Shown here: positions 42,420 through 50,339 of the stretch, piece by piece | Position numbering within the stretch: position 1 is the stretch's first letter | Layout of the letters: each line of letters starts with the position of its first letter | From: SCTD01 sp036675425 | Lineage (GTDB): Bacteria; Actinomycetota; Actinomycetes; Mycobacteriales; SCTD01 | NCBI GenBank assembly: GCA_036675425.1 | Contig: JAKFFB010000188.1 | Span: forward strand, 7,943-71,942 | Direction: 5' to 3' | DNA: 64,000 nucleotides | Made by a program: the position numbers and the translations under genes | The notes under the pieces: model-generated | The model's database searches: none | The model's input: only the letters and a program-made list of their open reading frames with translations | What the model was told of the DNA's origin: nothing

Positions 42420-42469
42420 GATCTTTCCCGTTTCCCCAGCATCAGGGTGCTGGGGAAACGGGAAAGATC
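42420..42469. terminator. Perfect 22-bp hairpin between convergent genes
   Basis: Arms 42420-42441 and 42448-42469 pair without mismatch around a 6-nt loop. It lies 5 bp after the yjbQ stop and 11 bp after the stop of the GGDEF-EAL gene on the other strand, so it can end transcription from both sides. Part of the stem is A/T-rich (ATCTTTCCCG). Not related in sequence to the three-copy family. Confidence 0.8.
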
Positions 42470-42479
42470 GGGTGAGACC

Positions 42480-44870
42480 TCAGCCGGGGAGGGCGATCTC
42501 CTGCTCGGGGCGGCGCATGCCGGGCACGACCCGGCGGGCGGTCGCGGCCATGAGCAGCCGGTCGCGCAGGGCGGCCGCCGTGCCGGGCAGCACCGACGCC
42601 GGGACCGGCCGGGAGAACAGGTAGCCCTGCAGCCGGGTGCAGCCCTGGGCGATCAGCGCCTCGGCCTGCTCGGGGGTCTCGACGCCCTCGGCGACCGTCT
42701 CCAGCCGGAGCGACTCGGCGAGCGCGAGGACCGCCCAGGCGAGCTTGCCGGCCGACTCCTCGCGGGCGATGCCGGCGACGAACGCCTTGTCCACCTTGAG
42801 GATGTCGACCGGGAGCCGGCTCAGGTAGGAGAGCGACGAGTAGCCGGTGCCGAAGTCGTCGACGGCCAGCCGGACGCCGAGCGCCTTGAGGCTGTCGAGG
42901 CGGTGCGCGGCCTGCTCGACGTCGCGCACCAGCAGGTTCTCGGTGATCTCGAGGACGAGCGCGCAGGGGGGCAGGCCGGACTCCTCGAGCGCCCCGCGTA
43001 CGTCGTCGAGCAGTCCCGGCTCCTGCAGCTGGCGGGGGGAGAGGTTGACGCTGAGGGTGAGGTCGGCGAGCGCCGGGGACCGGCGCCACTCGGCCGTCTG
43101 CCGGCAGGCCTCGCGCAGCACGAAGCGGCCCATCGCGACGATCAGCCCGGTGTCCTCGGCGAGCGGCACGAACTCCGCGGGGGAGACCAGGCCGCGACGC
43201 GGGTGCTCCCAGCGCAGCAGCGCCTCGGTGCTCACGACGGTTCCGGTCTGGGCGTCGACGACCGGCTGGTAGTGCACCGCGAACTGCTCGTCGGCGACGG
43301 CCTTGCGCAGCTCGCTCTCCAGCTCGGTGCGGCGCTGCAGCCGGTCGCGCATGGCCGGCTCGAAGACGACGTAGCGGTGCTTGCCCTCGGCCTTGGCGCG
43401 GTACATCGCGACGTCGGCGTCGCGCAGCAGCTCCTCGGCCTGGTCGCGGGAGCCGCGCGTGGTCACCAGGCCGATGCTGGCGCTGACGTGCACGGTCTGC
43501 CGGCCCGGCAGGTCGAACGGCCCGGCGAGCGCCTCGAGCACCCGCTCCGCTGCCGCGGTCGCGTCGGCGCCGGCGGTGTCCTCGAGCAGCACGGCGAACT
43601 CGTCGCCGCCGAGCCGCGCCACGGTGTCCTGGGTGCGCAGGCTGGCCTGCACGCGCTCGGCCACCGCGGTGAGCAGCCGGTCGCCGACGACGTGCCCGAG
43701 CGAGTCGTTCACGACCTTGAAGTCGTCGACGTCGATGAAGAGCAGGGTGTACGGCGCGTCGTCCTGGCGGGTGCTGCGCTCGCCTGCGTGCGCCAGCCGG
43801 TCGAGGAAGAGCGCGCGGTTGGGCAGGCCGGTCAGGCTGTCGTGCAGGGACTGCCGGGTCGCCTCGTCGACCGCGCGGTGCAGCGCCTGCACGGACTGCG
43901 CGTCGTTGAGGGCGAGGCTGACGTGCTCGGCGAAGGCCGTCAGGGCCTCCTGCTCCGAGGCGCTGTAGGTGCGGTTCGGCCGGCGGGTCGCGACGACCAG
44001 GCTGCCCACCGCCTCGCCGCCCTGGCGGACCGGGCAGGCCATCGCGGCGAGGATGCCGTCGGCGGCGAAGCCGGGGAGCGGCTGCTCCACGCTCGGGTAG
44101 CTGCTGGTGAGCACCAGGGCGTTCTCGACGATGGCCTTGCCGCCGATGCCCTGGCCGATCGGCTGGCGCGCGGTCGCCGACGCGAGCGCCTCCGGGACGC
44201 CGATGGACGACACCATGAGCATGTAGCGCGGGTCGACGGTGTCAACCAGGCGCAGCCCGACGATGTCCTCGCCGAGCAGCTCCGCCGCGCCGGCGACGAT
44301 CGCGTCGAGCACGTCGTTGAGCGGCTGCCGGCTGGAGATCGAGCTCTGGATGCGCGACAGCCGCTCGAGCAGCCCCTGCCGCTCGCGGAGGGAGGCGAGC
44401 AGCTTGGCGTTGTCCTCGGCGTGCGCGTCGCTCAGCCGCCGGTGGGTGCGCTCCTCGTCGACGAGGCGGCGTCCCTGGAGGGCGAGGCTCAGCACCTGCG
44501 ACATGCCGCGGAGCAGCGCGCGCTCCTCCTGCGCGAACGGCACGGACTCCGACCGCGCCAGCACGACGGATCCGCCGCCGACGCCGGCGCACTCGGACAG
44601 CGCGACGGTGCAGGTGCCGACGCCCTCGCACTCGAGCGTCGTGGACCTCCGCTCGGCCACGTCCGCCAGCTGCTCGACGGGGGTCGCGCCGGCGGGGTAG
44701 CCCAGGCAGTGCAGGACGATCCCGTCGACGATCAGCGCCGCGACCTCGCACTCCAGCGACTCGGCCATGTGCTCGAGCGACCGCTGCACGATGGTGGCCC
44801 GGTCGGGCAGGTCGACGACGGCCGTCAGCAGCTCGGTGAGCTGCTGGGTCGACCAGTGGTTGCGAGGCAT
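42480..44870 (-). CDS. GAF-GGDEF-EAL bifunctional diguanylate cyclase/phosphodiesterase
   Basis: 796 residues. Two GAF-like sensor regions (about 10-160 and 190-330) with the Cys-rich loop LECEGVGTCTVALSECAG in the first. The GGDEF domain (about 365-525) has the intact active site LGGDEFAVLLED and DVDDFKVVNDSLGH. The EAL domain (about 540-790) has EALLRWEHP, ENLLVRD and DDFGTGYSSL, all needed for c-di-GMP hydrolysis. Both catalytic sites look complete. ATG 44870 lies 2 bp from the FIST gene stop, so a FIST sensor and c-di-GMP enzyme form one unit. Confidence 0.93.
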   Translation of the reverse strand: MPRNHWSTQQLTELLTAVVDLPDRATIVQRSLEHMAESLECEVAALIVDGIVLHCLGYPAGATPVEQLADVAERRSTTLECEGVGTCTVALSECAGVGGGSVVLARSESVPFAQEERALLRGMSQVLSLALQGRRLVDEERTHRRLSDAHAEDNAKLLASLRERQGLLERLSRIQSSISSRQPLNDVLDAIVAGAAELLGEDIVGLRLVDTVDPRYMLMVSSIGVPEALASATARQPIGQGIGGKAIVENALVLTSSYPSVEQPLPGFAADGILAAMACPVRQGGEAVGSLVVATRRPNRTYSASEQEALTAFAEHVSLALNDAQSVQALHRAVDEATRQSLHDSLTGLPNRALFLDRLAHAGERSTRQDDAPYTLLFIDVDDFKVVNDSLGHVVGDRLLTAVAERVQASLRTQDTVARLGGDEFAVLLEDTAGADATAAAERVLEALAGPFDLPGRQTVHVSASIGLVTTRGSRDQAEELLRDADVAMYRAKAEGKHRYVVFEPAMRDRLQRRTELESELRKAVADEQFAVHYQPVVDAQTGTVVSTEALLRWEHPRRGLVSPAEFVPLAEDTGLIVAMGRFVLREACRQTAEWRRSPALADLTLSVNLSPRQLQEPGLLDDVRGALEESGLPPCALVLEITENLLVRDVEQAAHRLDSLKALGVRLAVDDFGTGYSSLSYLSRLPVDILKVDKAFVAGIAREESAGKLAWAVLALAESLRLETVAEGVETPEQAEALIAQGCTRLQGYLFSRPVPASVLPGTAAALRDRLLMAATARRVVPGMRRPEQEIALPG

Positions 44871-44872
44871 GC

Positions 44873-46045
44873 TCAGCCCACGGCCAGCACGACGAGCGTC
44901 TGGTTGTGGAAGCCGGACGTGCCGCTGGTACGGGCGATCTCGCCGTAGGTGTAGAAGCCGGCGACCGGTGCGCCCCCGGCGTTCGCGGCGATCCGCGTGG
45001 TCTCGCGGGCCAGCCCGCCGTCCTCGAGGACGCCGCGCCGGGCGATGCAGTCGAAGGCGAGCAGGCCCACGGGGTCGGCTCCGCCGAGGGGCGCCAGCGC
45101 GGCCGAGCAGGCGTCGTCCGTGGCGGTGAGGACCGACTCCTCGTCGCCCTCCATGAACCAGGCCAGGCCGCCGCGCGGCACGTTCGCCACGCAGATCAGC
45201 TCGCGCTTGTCGAAGTCGGCCTCCGCCACGAAGCGCACGTGCTCCCCGCGGCGCCGGGAGATGCCGAGGGGGTGGGTGAGGGCGAAGCGGGTGAACGCGG
45301 CGGGGTCGGTCCACGCCTCCTCGGGCGCGGACAGCCGGGTCAGGTAGACGTCGAGCGCGGGCTTGTCGTCGATGGCCAGGACGCGGTTGTCGACGCTGTC
45401 CGTGACGAGCATGGGGTCGCCGACCCGCTGCCAGCCGTGGCTCACCCCGATGCCGAGCGGGGCGTCGGAGCCGAGCACGGCGGCGACGACCGATCCGGTG
45501 AGGGCGCGGTCGTCCTGCAGCTGGGTGGTCCGGGTCATCCGCAGGTCGTCGCCGGCGCAGCCGCCGACCATCGGCACCGCCGCGCCGAGCACGCCGTAGA
45601 CGCCGCGCACGAGCTCCTCCTGGTCGCCGGCGAGCCCGTCGCTGAGCAGCACCAGGACCCGGTGCGGGCGGTCGTCGACCTCGGCCGCGACCGCGGCGAC
45701 GCGGGCTCCGGCCTCGCGCAGGCCGCCGTCGCCGATCTCGGCGCGGGCCGTCCGCGCGGTGAAGCCCTTCCCGCCGAGCGCCATGACGACGACGCCGGCG
45801 TCACCCGGCCCGTCGGCGGCGATCTCGCCCGCGGTCGAGCAGCCGATGAGCGGGGTGTCCTCCGCGACCTCGCGCACGCCCGCGAGCAGGTCACCCGCGT
45901 CGTAGTCGTCCGAGCAGAAGACGACCAGCAGGGCGGCGTCGTCCCGACCGGAGAGCGCGGCGCGGGCAGCCTCGGCACCGGCGGTCCGGGAGTCGGTCGT
46001 GCTGGACCGACCGGTCCCGGTCCACCGGTCTCCCGGTCCCGTCAC
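44873..46045 (-). CDS. FIST N/C-domain sensor protein
   Basis: 390-residue cytosolic protein with the FIST architecture, proposed to bind small ligands such as amino acids. N-domain blocks: ALLVVFCSDDYDAGDLLAGV, TPLIGCSTAGEIAADGPGD and MVGGCAGDDLRMTRTTQ. The C-domain ends with PVAGFYTYGEIARTSGTSGFHNQTLVVLAV, the family signature FYTYGEI/F-HNQTL. GTG at 46045 preceded by GAGGGGGG. It is the upstream gene of the GGDEF-EAL enzyme (2-bp gap), which suggests that ligand binding here tunes c-di-GMP. Confidence 0.92.
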   Translation of the reverse strand: MTGPGDRWTGTGRSSTTDSRTAGAEAARAALSGRDDAALLVVFCSDDYDAGDLLAGVREVAEDTPLIGCSTAGEIAADGPGDAGVVVMALGGKGFTARTARAEIGDGGLREAGARVAAVAAEVDDRPHRVLVLLSDGLAGDQEELVRGVYGVLGAAVPMVGGCAGDDLRMTRTTQLQDDRALTGSVVAAVLGSDAPLGIGVSHGWQRVGDPMLVTDSVDNRVLAIDDKPALDVYLTRLSAPEEAWTDPAAFTRFALTHPLGISRRRGEHVRFVAEADFDKRELICVANVPRGGLAWFMEGDEESVLTATDDACSAALAPLGGADPVGLLAFDCIARRGVLEDGGLARETTRIAANAGGAPVAGFYTYGEIARTSGTSGFHNQTLVVLAVG

Positions 46046-46315
46046 CTGTGCCCCCCTCGCGCGCGGCTGAGGCAGAGCGTGGCTCCGCCCTGCCGTCATC
46101 GTCGGTCGCCCTCGGCGCAGGCCGAAGCCCGAGCCCGAAGAATGGTCACGACGGGGGCATCGGCATGGTTCGGCGGGACCATGAGCGCCCGGTCCGTACC
46201 GCTCTTCGGCCTCGTCCCGGGCTGTCCGCGGTCAAGGGCACTTGCGCAGCGGGGTCCGGTCCGGTGGACTACCCCCCGAAGCGCCCCGTCCGGGGGCCGA
46301 GGGGAAGGGGCACCC

Positions 46316-46771
46316 GTGAGCACGTCCGCGGACCACGCGGCACAGCGTGGCCTGGCCGAGAAGCTCGGGATCGAGCCCGGCATGGTCGTGCAGGTGATGG
46401 GTGCGGGTCCTGACGCCGACATCCCCGCCGACCAGTCGCTCATCGACGACGTGGCGGCCAGGGCCGGCACCGAGCTGGTCCTGACCGACGACACCGACGA
46501 CGTCGTCGACGTCGTGATGCTGTGGTGGCGCGAGGACGACGGCGACCTCGTCGACGCCCTCGTCGACGCGCTGACCAACCTCGCCGACAACGGCGTGGTG
46601 TGGCTGCTGACGCCGAAGGCCGGACGCGACGGGCACGTCGAGCCCAGCGACATCGACGAGGCCGCCCCCACCGCCGGGCTGTCCAGCACCCGCAGCACCA
46701 GCGCAGCCCCCGAGTGGTCCGGCACGCGCCTGGTCGCTCCGAAGGCCGGCAAGGGCAAGAGCCGGCACTGA
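46316..46771 (+). CDS. DUF3052 family protein
   Basis: 151-residue actinobacterial protein of unknown function. Landmarks: LAEKLGIEPGMVVQVMG at the start, VDVVMLWWREDDGDLVDALVDA in the middle, and VWLLTPKAGRDGHVEPSDIDEAAPTAGLSST (in pieces), the typical C-terminal half. The tail is basic (LVAPKAGKGKSRH). GTG 46316 preceded by GGGGAAGGGG. The stop overlaps a CTG that appears to start the next gene. Confidence 0.9.
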   Translation: MSTSADHAAQRGLAEKLGIEPGMVVQVMGAGPDADIPADQSLIDDVAARAGTELVLTDDTDDVVDVVMLWWREDDGDLVDALVDALTNLADNGVVWLLTPKAGRDGHVEPSDIDEAAPTAGLSSTRSTSAAPEWSGTRLVAPKAGKGKSRH

Positions 46772-47907
46772 CGCCGGAGCAGGCCCGCGCGCTCCTGTCG
46801 CCGGCCGGCCGCGAGGCGGTCGCGCTCGCGTCGTCGCTCGACCTGAGCCCCGCGGCGCGCGTGCGCACCGCCGAGGCCGTGCGCCCGCTGGGCGGGCTCG
46901 GGCCGCTCGCGCTGGAGCAGGCGCTGCTGCGGGAGCGCGCGCGGGCCAAGCACCCCCGCGGCGCCGAGCTCTGGTGGACCGGTCCGGCGCTCGAGCAGGC
47001 GTCGTCGTACGACCTGGCGGCCCACCGCGCGCGGCGCTACACCGGTCCGGTGCTCGACCTGTGCTGCTCGGTCGGGGGTGACCTGCTCGCGCTGCCGCAG
47101 GGCTCGGCCGGGGTGGACCTGGACGAGGCGCGGCTGCTGCTGGCGCAGGCCAACGCCGACGTGCTGGGCCGCGACGTCGCGCTGCTGCGCGCCGACGTGA
47201 CGACGCTCCGGCTGCCAGCAGGTGCGGACGTCGTCGTCGACCCCGGTCGCCGTGCGGGAGGGCGCCGGGTGTTCGACCCGCGGGCCTACTCTCCGCCGCT
47301 CGACGTGGTGCTCGGCTGGCGGGAGCGCGTCCGCTCGCTGGTCGTGAAGGTCGCGCCGGGCGTGGATCACGAGGCGCTGCCCGCCGACCTCGAGGTGGAG
47401 GTCGTGTCGCTGCGGGGAGAGGTCAAGGAGGCGGTGCTCGTCGGCGGCGCAGTGCGGACCGGCGCGCGCCGCACAGCGACCCTGCTGCCGTCCGGCGACG
47501 TGCTGACCGACAGGGCCGTGCCCGCTCCCGAGGTGCGGCCGCCGGGGCGCTGGCTGCTCGAGCCGGACGGGGCGGTCGTACGCGCCCACCTCGTCGCGCA
47601 GGTCGCCGCGCAGGTCGGTGGCTGGCTCGTCGACGAGACCATCGCCTACGTCAGCGCTGACGCGAGAACGCCTACGCCGTACGGGAGGTGGTTCGAGGTG
47701 CTGGAGCTGCTCCCCTTCGGGCTCAAGCCGCTGCGGGAGCGGCTGCGGGCGCACGACGCCGGGCCGCTGGTGGTCAAGAAGCGCGGCACGGCGGTGGAGC
47801 CCGACGTGCTGCGCAAGCAGCTCAAGCTCACCGGCTCGACCGAGGTGACGGTCGTCCTGACCCGGGCCGCGGGCAGGCAGGTGGCGATGATCGTCCGGCC
47901 CGGCTAG
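46768..47907 (+). CDS. Class I methyltransferase with THUMP-like C-terminal domain
   Basis: About 380 residues. The middle holds a SAM-binding loop VLDLCCSVGGDLLAL and the acidic end of strand 2 (GVDLDEARLLLAQANA), followed by VDPGRRAGGRRVFDPRAYSP, characteristic of the THUMP-like methyltransferase family in actinobacteria; the C-terminal THUMP-like part runs from about residue 290. RNA may be the substrate. Start: conserved sequence begins at LTPEQARALLS, whose first codon is a CTG overlapping the DUF3052 stop (CTGA). The first standard alternative is a GTG at 46714. Ends in a CTAG shared with the convergent gene. Confidence 0.86.
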   Translation: MTPEQARALLSPAGREAVALASSLDLSPAARVRTAEAVRPLGGLGPLALEQALLRERARAKHPRGAELWWTGPALEQASSYDLAAHRARRYTGPVLDLCCSVGGDLLALPQGSAGVDLDEARLLLAQANADVLGRDVALLRADVTTLRLPAGADVVVDPGRRAGGRRVFDPRAYSPPLDVVLGWRERVRSLVVKVAPGVDHEALPADLEVEVVSLRGEVKEAVLVGGAVRTGARRTATLLPSGDVLTDRAVPAPEVRPPGRWLLEPDGAVVRAHLVAQVAAQVGGWLVDETIAYVSADARTPTPYGRWFEVLELLPFGLKPLRERLRAHDAGPLVVKKRGTAVEPDVLRKQLKLTGSTEVTVVLTRAAGRQVAMIVRPG

Positions 47908-48830
47908 CGGGAGAAGCGCCCCAGCACCTTGCCGATGCCGCCGGTGACCCCGGACAGCCCGCTCACGCCTCGCTTGAGCGCCGCGCCGCCCGGCAGCCCG
48001 GGGACGTCGTCGAGCAGCGGGGCCAGCCGCATCCACTGCGGCAGGTGCTGCACGTGCAGGCGACGCGCCAGCAGCAGCTGGGGGAGGTGCCGCCGGCCGG
48101 CGGAGGCGTCGAGCAGGTCGGCGGCAGACCCGCGGACCCCGACGCCGTCGAAGCGACCGGCCGGCACCGGCTCGGTGGTCCAGCCCTCGCCGGTCGTGGT
48201 GAAGCACCAGCCGCCGTCGGGCGTCATCGCCGTCAGCGCGATGTCGACGTCGGCCCGCGCGGCCAGCGCGCCGGTGATGTCGAGCAGCGCCGCGACACCC
48301 CGGTCGAGCAGGTGCGGCGACGGGGCCGGCGCCCCGCACGGCGCGAGATCCAGTGCGTGGACGGCGAGCTCGTAGGTGCCTGCGTGGATGAGCGTCGCCA
48401 CCGGCAGCGGCCCGACGGTGGAGCGGCTCAGCAGCCGGCCGGCCTCCTCGACCTCGCCGGAGGTGAAGAAGCGCTCGACCCGGGCCCGGGCGGCGACCAG
48501 CGCGTCGACGACCTCGTCGACGGACGCGTCGCGGTGCGCTGCCACGAGCGTCTCGTTGGCGGCGTCGGGATCGGGGGAGTCGTCGAGGTCGCCGGTGCGA
48601 GCCGACGCGAGCAGCGACTCCAGCACCTGCGAGTCGTCCCAGCTGCCCAGGTGGATGCAGGCGTCCCGACCCGTCCAGCCCTTGAGGCGCGACGGCCTGG
48701 TGAGGTCGGTGCGCGGATCGGTGACGAGCGCGAGGAAGTCGTCCCAGGCGGTGAGCACCTGCCGGCCGAGGTCGGCGGGATCGGTCCCGGACAGGCCGGA
48801 CGGGCGAGGGGCGGCGACGGGACCGGGCAC
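47904..48830 (-). CDS. Maleylpyruvate isomerase / mycothiol-dependent DinB-fold family protein
   Basis: 308 residues. The N-terminal helical bundle (LGRQVLTAWDDFLALVTDP, then TRPSRLKGWTGRDACIHLGSWD with the metal-binding His of the DinB fold) is the maleylpyruvate-isomerase N-domain. The second half shows TLIHAGTYELAVHALDLAPC, carrying the other conserved His and DLA. Members use mycothiol or act on small thiol substrates. GTG at 48830 picked because upstream sequence reads through tRNA-Val. Overlaps the convergent methyltransferase in a CTAG. Confidence 0.86.
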   Translation of the reverse strand: MPGPVAAPRPSGLSGTDPADLGRQVLTAWDDFLALVTDPRTDLTRPSRLKGWTGRDACIHLGSWDDSQVLESLLASARTGDLDDSPDPDAANETLVAAHRDASVDEVVDALVAARARVERFFTSGEVEEAGRLLSRSTVGPLPVATLIHAGTYELAVHALDLAPCGAPAPSPHLLDRGVAALLDITGALAARADVDIALTAMTPDGGWCFTTTGEGWTTEPVPAGRFDGVGVRGSAADLLDASAGRRHLPQLLLARRLHVQHLPQWMRLAPLLDDVPGLPGGAALKRGVSGLSGVTGGIGKVLGRFSR

Positions 48831-48908
48831 CGGGTCATCCTGCCCGGGCAGCCGCTTCCCTGCGATCCGGCGCCCCCGCCGGCGCGCAGCCTCTAGCCTG
48901 GGCCGCCG

Positions 48909-48981
48909 GGACCCATGGCTCAGTTGGTAGAGCAGCGCCCTTACAAGGCGAAGGTCGGCAGTTCGAGTCTGTCTGGGTCCA
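48909..48981 (+). tRNA. tRNA-Val (TAC)
   Basis: Acceptor GGACCCA (48909-48915) pairs perfectly with TGGGTCC (48974-48980); discriminator A. D stem GCTC/GAGC, anticodon loop CTTACAA with anticodon TAC at 48942-48944, and T arm with GTTCGAGTC. CCA not encoded. Confidence 0.96.
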
Positions 48982-49033
48982 CCGTCACACCCTCCGGGGG
49001 CATGCCGCACTGGGCGTCGGGCAGTCTGGGGGC

Positions 49034-49546
49034 ATGAGTCCGCGTACCGCCCTCGTGTCCCTGTTGTCCGTCAGCACCGTCGTCGCGCTCAGCGCGTGCA
49101 GCCCCGAGACCCCACCGTCACCCGCCGGCGCTCCGGCGTCGGTGGCCGGGCCTGACCCGGTGCCGAGCAGCTCCGTCGTCACCGACCCGACCGCCGTCCT
49201 GGAGGCCGAGGACCAGACCAGCGAGGGTCCGACGGTGGTCGTCACCGCCGCTGCCGCCAAGGGCGCCCTCATCGTGATCCTGTCCGAGGACGGTCGCTCG
49301 GTCATGGGCACGGGCACCGTCGAGCCCGGCACCGAGGCCAAGAAGACGCAGGTGTCCCTGGCCGACCAGCCCACCGACGAGATCAAGCTGATCGCCCGGC
49401 TCTACGCCGACACCGACCGCAACGGGTTCTACGGCGCGGCCGACTCGCCGCTCACCAACGGCAAGGACGACGACAGCGACGACGCCGAGGTCTTCCCCGG
49501 TGAGCAGGCGTCGTTCTCCTTCCAGGGCAAGAAGGTCCAGGACTAG
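49034..49546 (+). CDS. Lipoprotein with DUF7282-like domain
   Basis: 170 residues. The lipobox is VALSAC, with Cys22 as the lipid anchor after a signal peptide. A Pro/Ser/Ala linker leads to a beta-sandwich-type domain (TVVVTAAAAKGALIVILSED, GTGTVEPGTEAKKTQVSLAD, EIKLIARLYADTDRNGFYG) resembling the DUF7282 proteins of archaea and actinobacteria, including the Asp/Asn-rich DTDRNG loop and later GKDDDSDDAEVF that may bind calcium. Outside the membrane; function unknown. ATG start. Shares a CTAG with the convergent hydrolase gene. Confidence 0.85.
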   Translation: MSPRTALVSLLSVSTVVALSACSPETPPSPAGAPASVAGPDPVPSSSVVTDPTAVLEAEDQTSEGPTVVVTAAAAKGALIVILSEDGRSVMGTGTVEPGTEAKKTQVSLADQPTDEIKLIARLYADTDRNGFYGAADSPLTNGKDDDSDDAEVFPGEQASFSFQGKKVQD

Positions 49547-50223
49547 CCGAGCTGGAGCCGCTCCAGCTCCTCGGCCAGCCGGGCGCCCATCACGCCGTAG
49601 CCGCGCTCGTTCGGGTGCAGCCGGTCCGGGTGCAGGAAGCGTCGCTGCCCGACCGTCCAGCTCCCCGAGAGCGGGCTGAAGAACGGCAGCCCCAGCTCGC
49701 CGGCGACCTCCTCGATCGCGTCGTCCACCGTCGTCCGGTACGGGTCCACCCGCCCCGGCGGCGGGGGGTCGTACGCCCCCATCAGCACGATCGCGGCCTG
49801 CGGCTGCTGCTCGCGGACGTAGGCGACCACCTCGCGCACGGCGTCCTGCACCTGCGCGGGCGTCGACCGCACCCGGGCGTCGTTCGTGCCGCCCTCGAGC
49901 AGCACCACGTCGTACTCGCCGGTCAGCGCGCCCGGGCGCTTCAGTCGCTGCAGGTAGCCGGGGGAGCTGCCGGTCGTCGTGTAGCCGGTGCCTCCCCACG
50001 CGTCGACCTCCACGTCCCAGCCGAGCCGGGCCGCGGCGACCCGCGCCATCACCGGGCGGCGCGGGCTGGCGCCGGTGCCGTTCATCAGGCTGTCGCCGAA
50101 GAAGTAGGCCGACACCTGCCCTGCGGCCTCGGCCGACGGGCCCGTCGACGCGGGCATGCTGGTCAGACCGACCAGCAGCGCGACCAGCACCACCACCGTC
50201 CGCACGGACGTCCACTTGCGCAC
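49543..50223 (-). CDS. Secreted SGNH/GDSL hydrolase
   Basis: 226-residue esterase-type enzyme with an N-terminal signal peptide (VVVLVALLVGLTSMPAS). The SGNH blocks are all present: FFGDSLMNGTG (nucleophile Ser in GDS), the Gly of block II (GGTGYTTTG), GGTNDARV (Asn of block III) and DRLHPNERG (Asp-x-x-His, block V). Typical size. Probably removes acyl or acetyl groups from surface polymers. GTG start. Confidence 0.92.
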   Translation of the reverse strand: MRKWTSVRTVVVLVALLVGLTSMPASTGPSAEAAGQVSAYFFGDSLMNGTGASPRRPVMARVAAARLGWDVEVDAWGGTGYTTTGSSPGYLQRLKRPGALTGEYDVVLLEGGTNDARVRSTPAQVQDAVREVVAYVREQQPQAAIVLMGAYDPPPPGRVDPYRTTVDDAIEEVAGELGLPFFSPLSGSWTVGQRRFLHPDRLHPNERGYGVMGARLAEELERLQLG

Positions 50224-50339
50224 CGAGACGCACCTCCTCGGGACCCGAGTCTCGAGAGCCCCGGCCGGTCGCGCAGGCGTTCCGCCGGTCTGTCACACGT
50301 CTGTCACGGAGCGGTCCGTGCGGCACTAGGGTCGACCGC

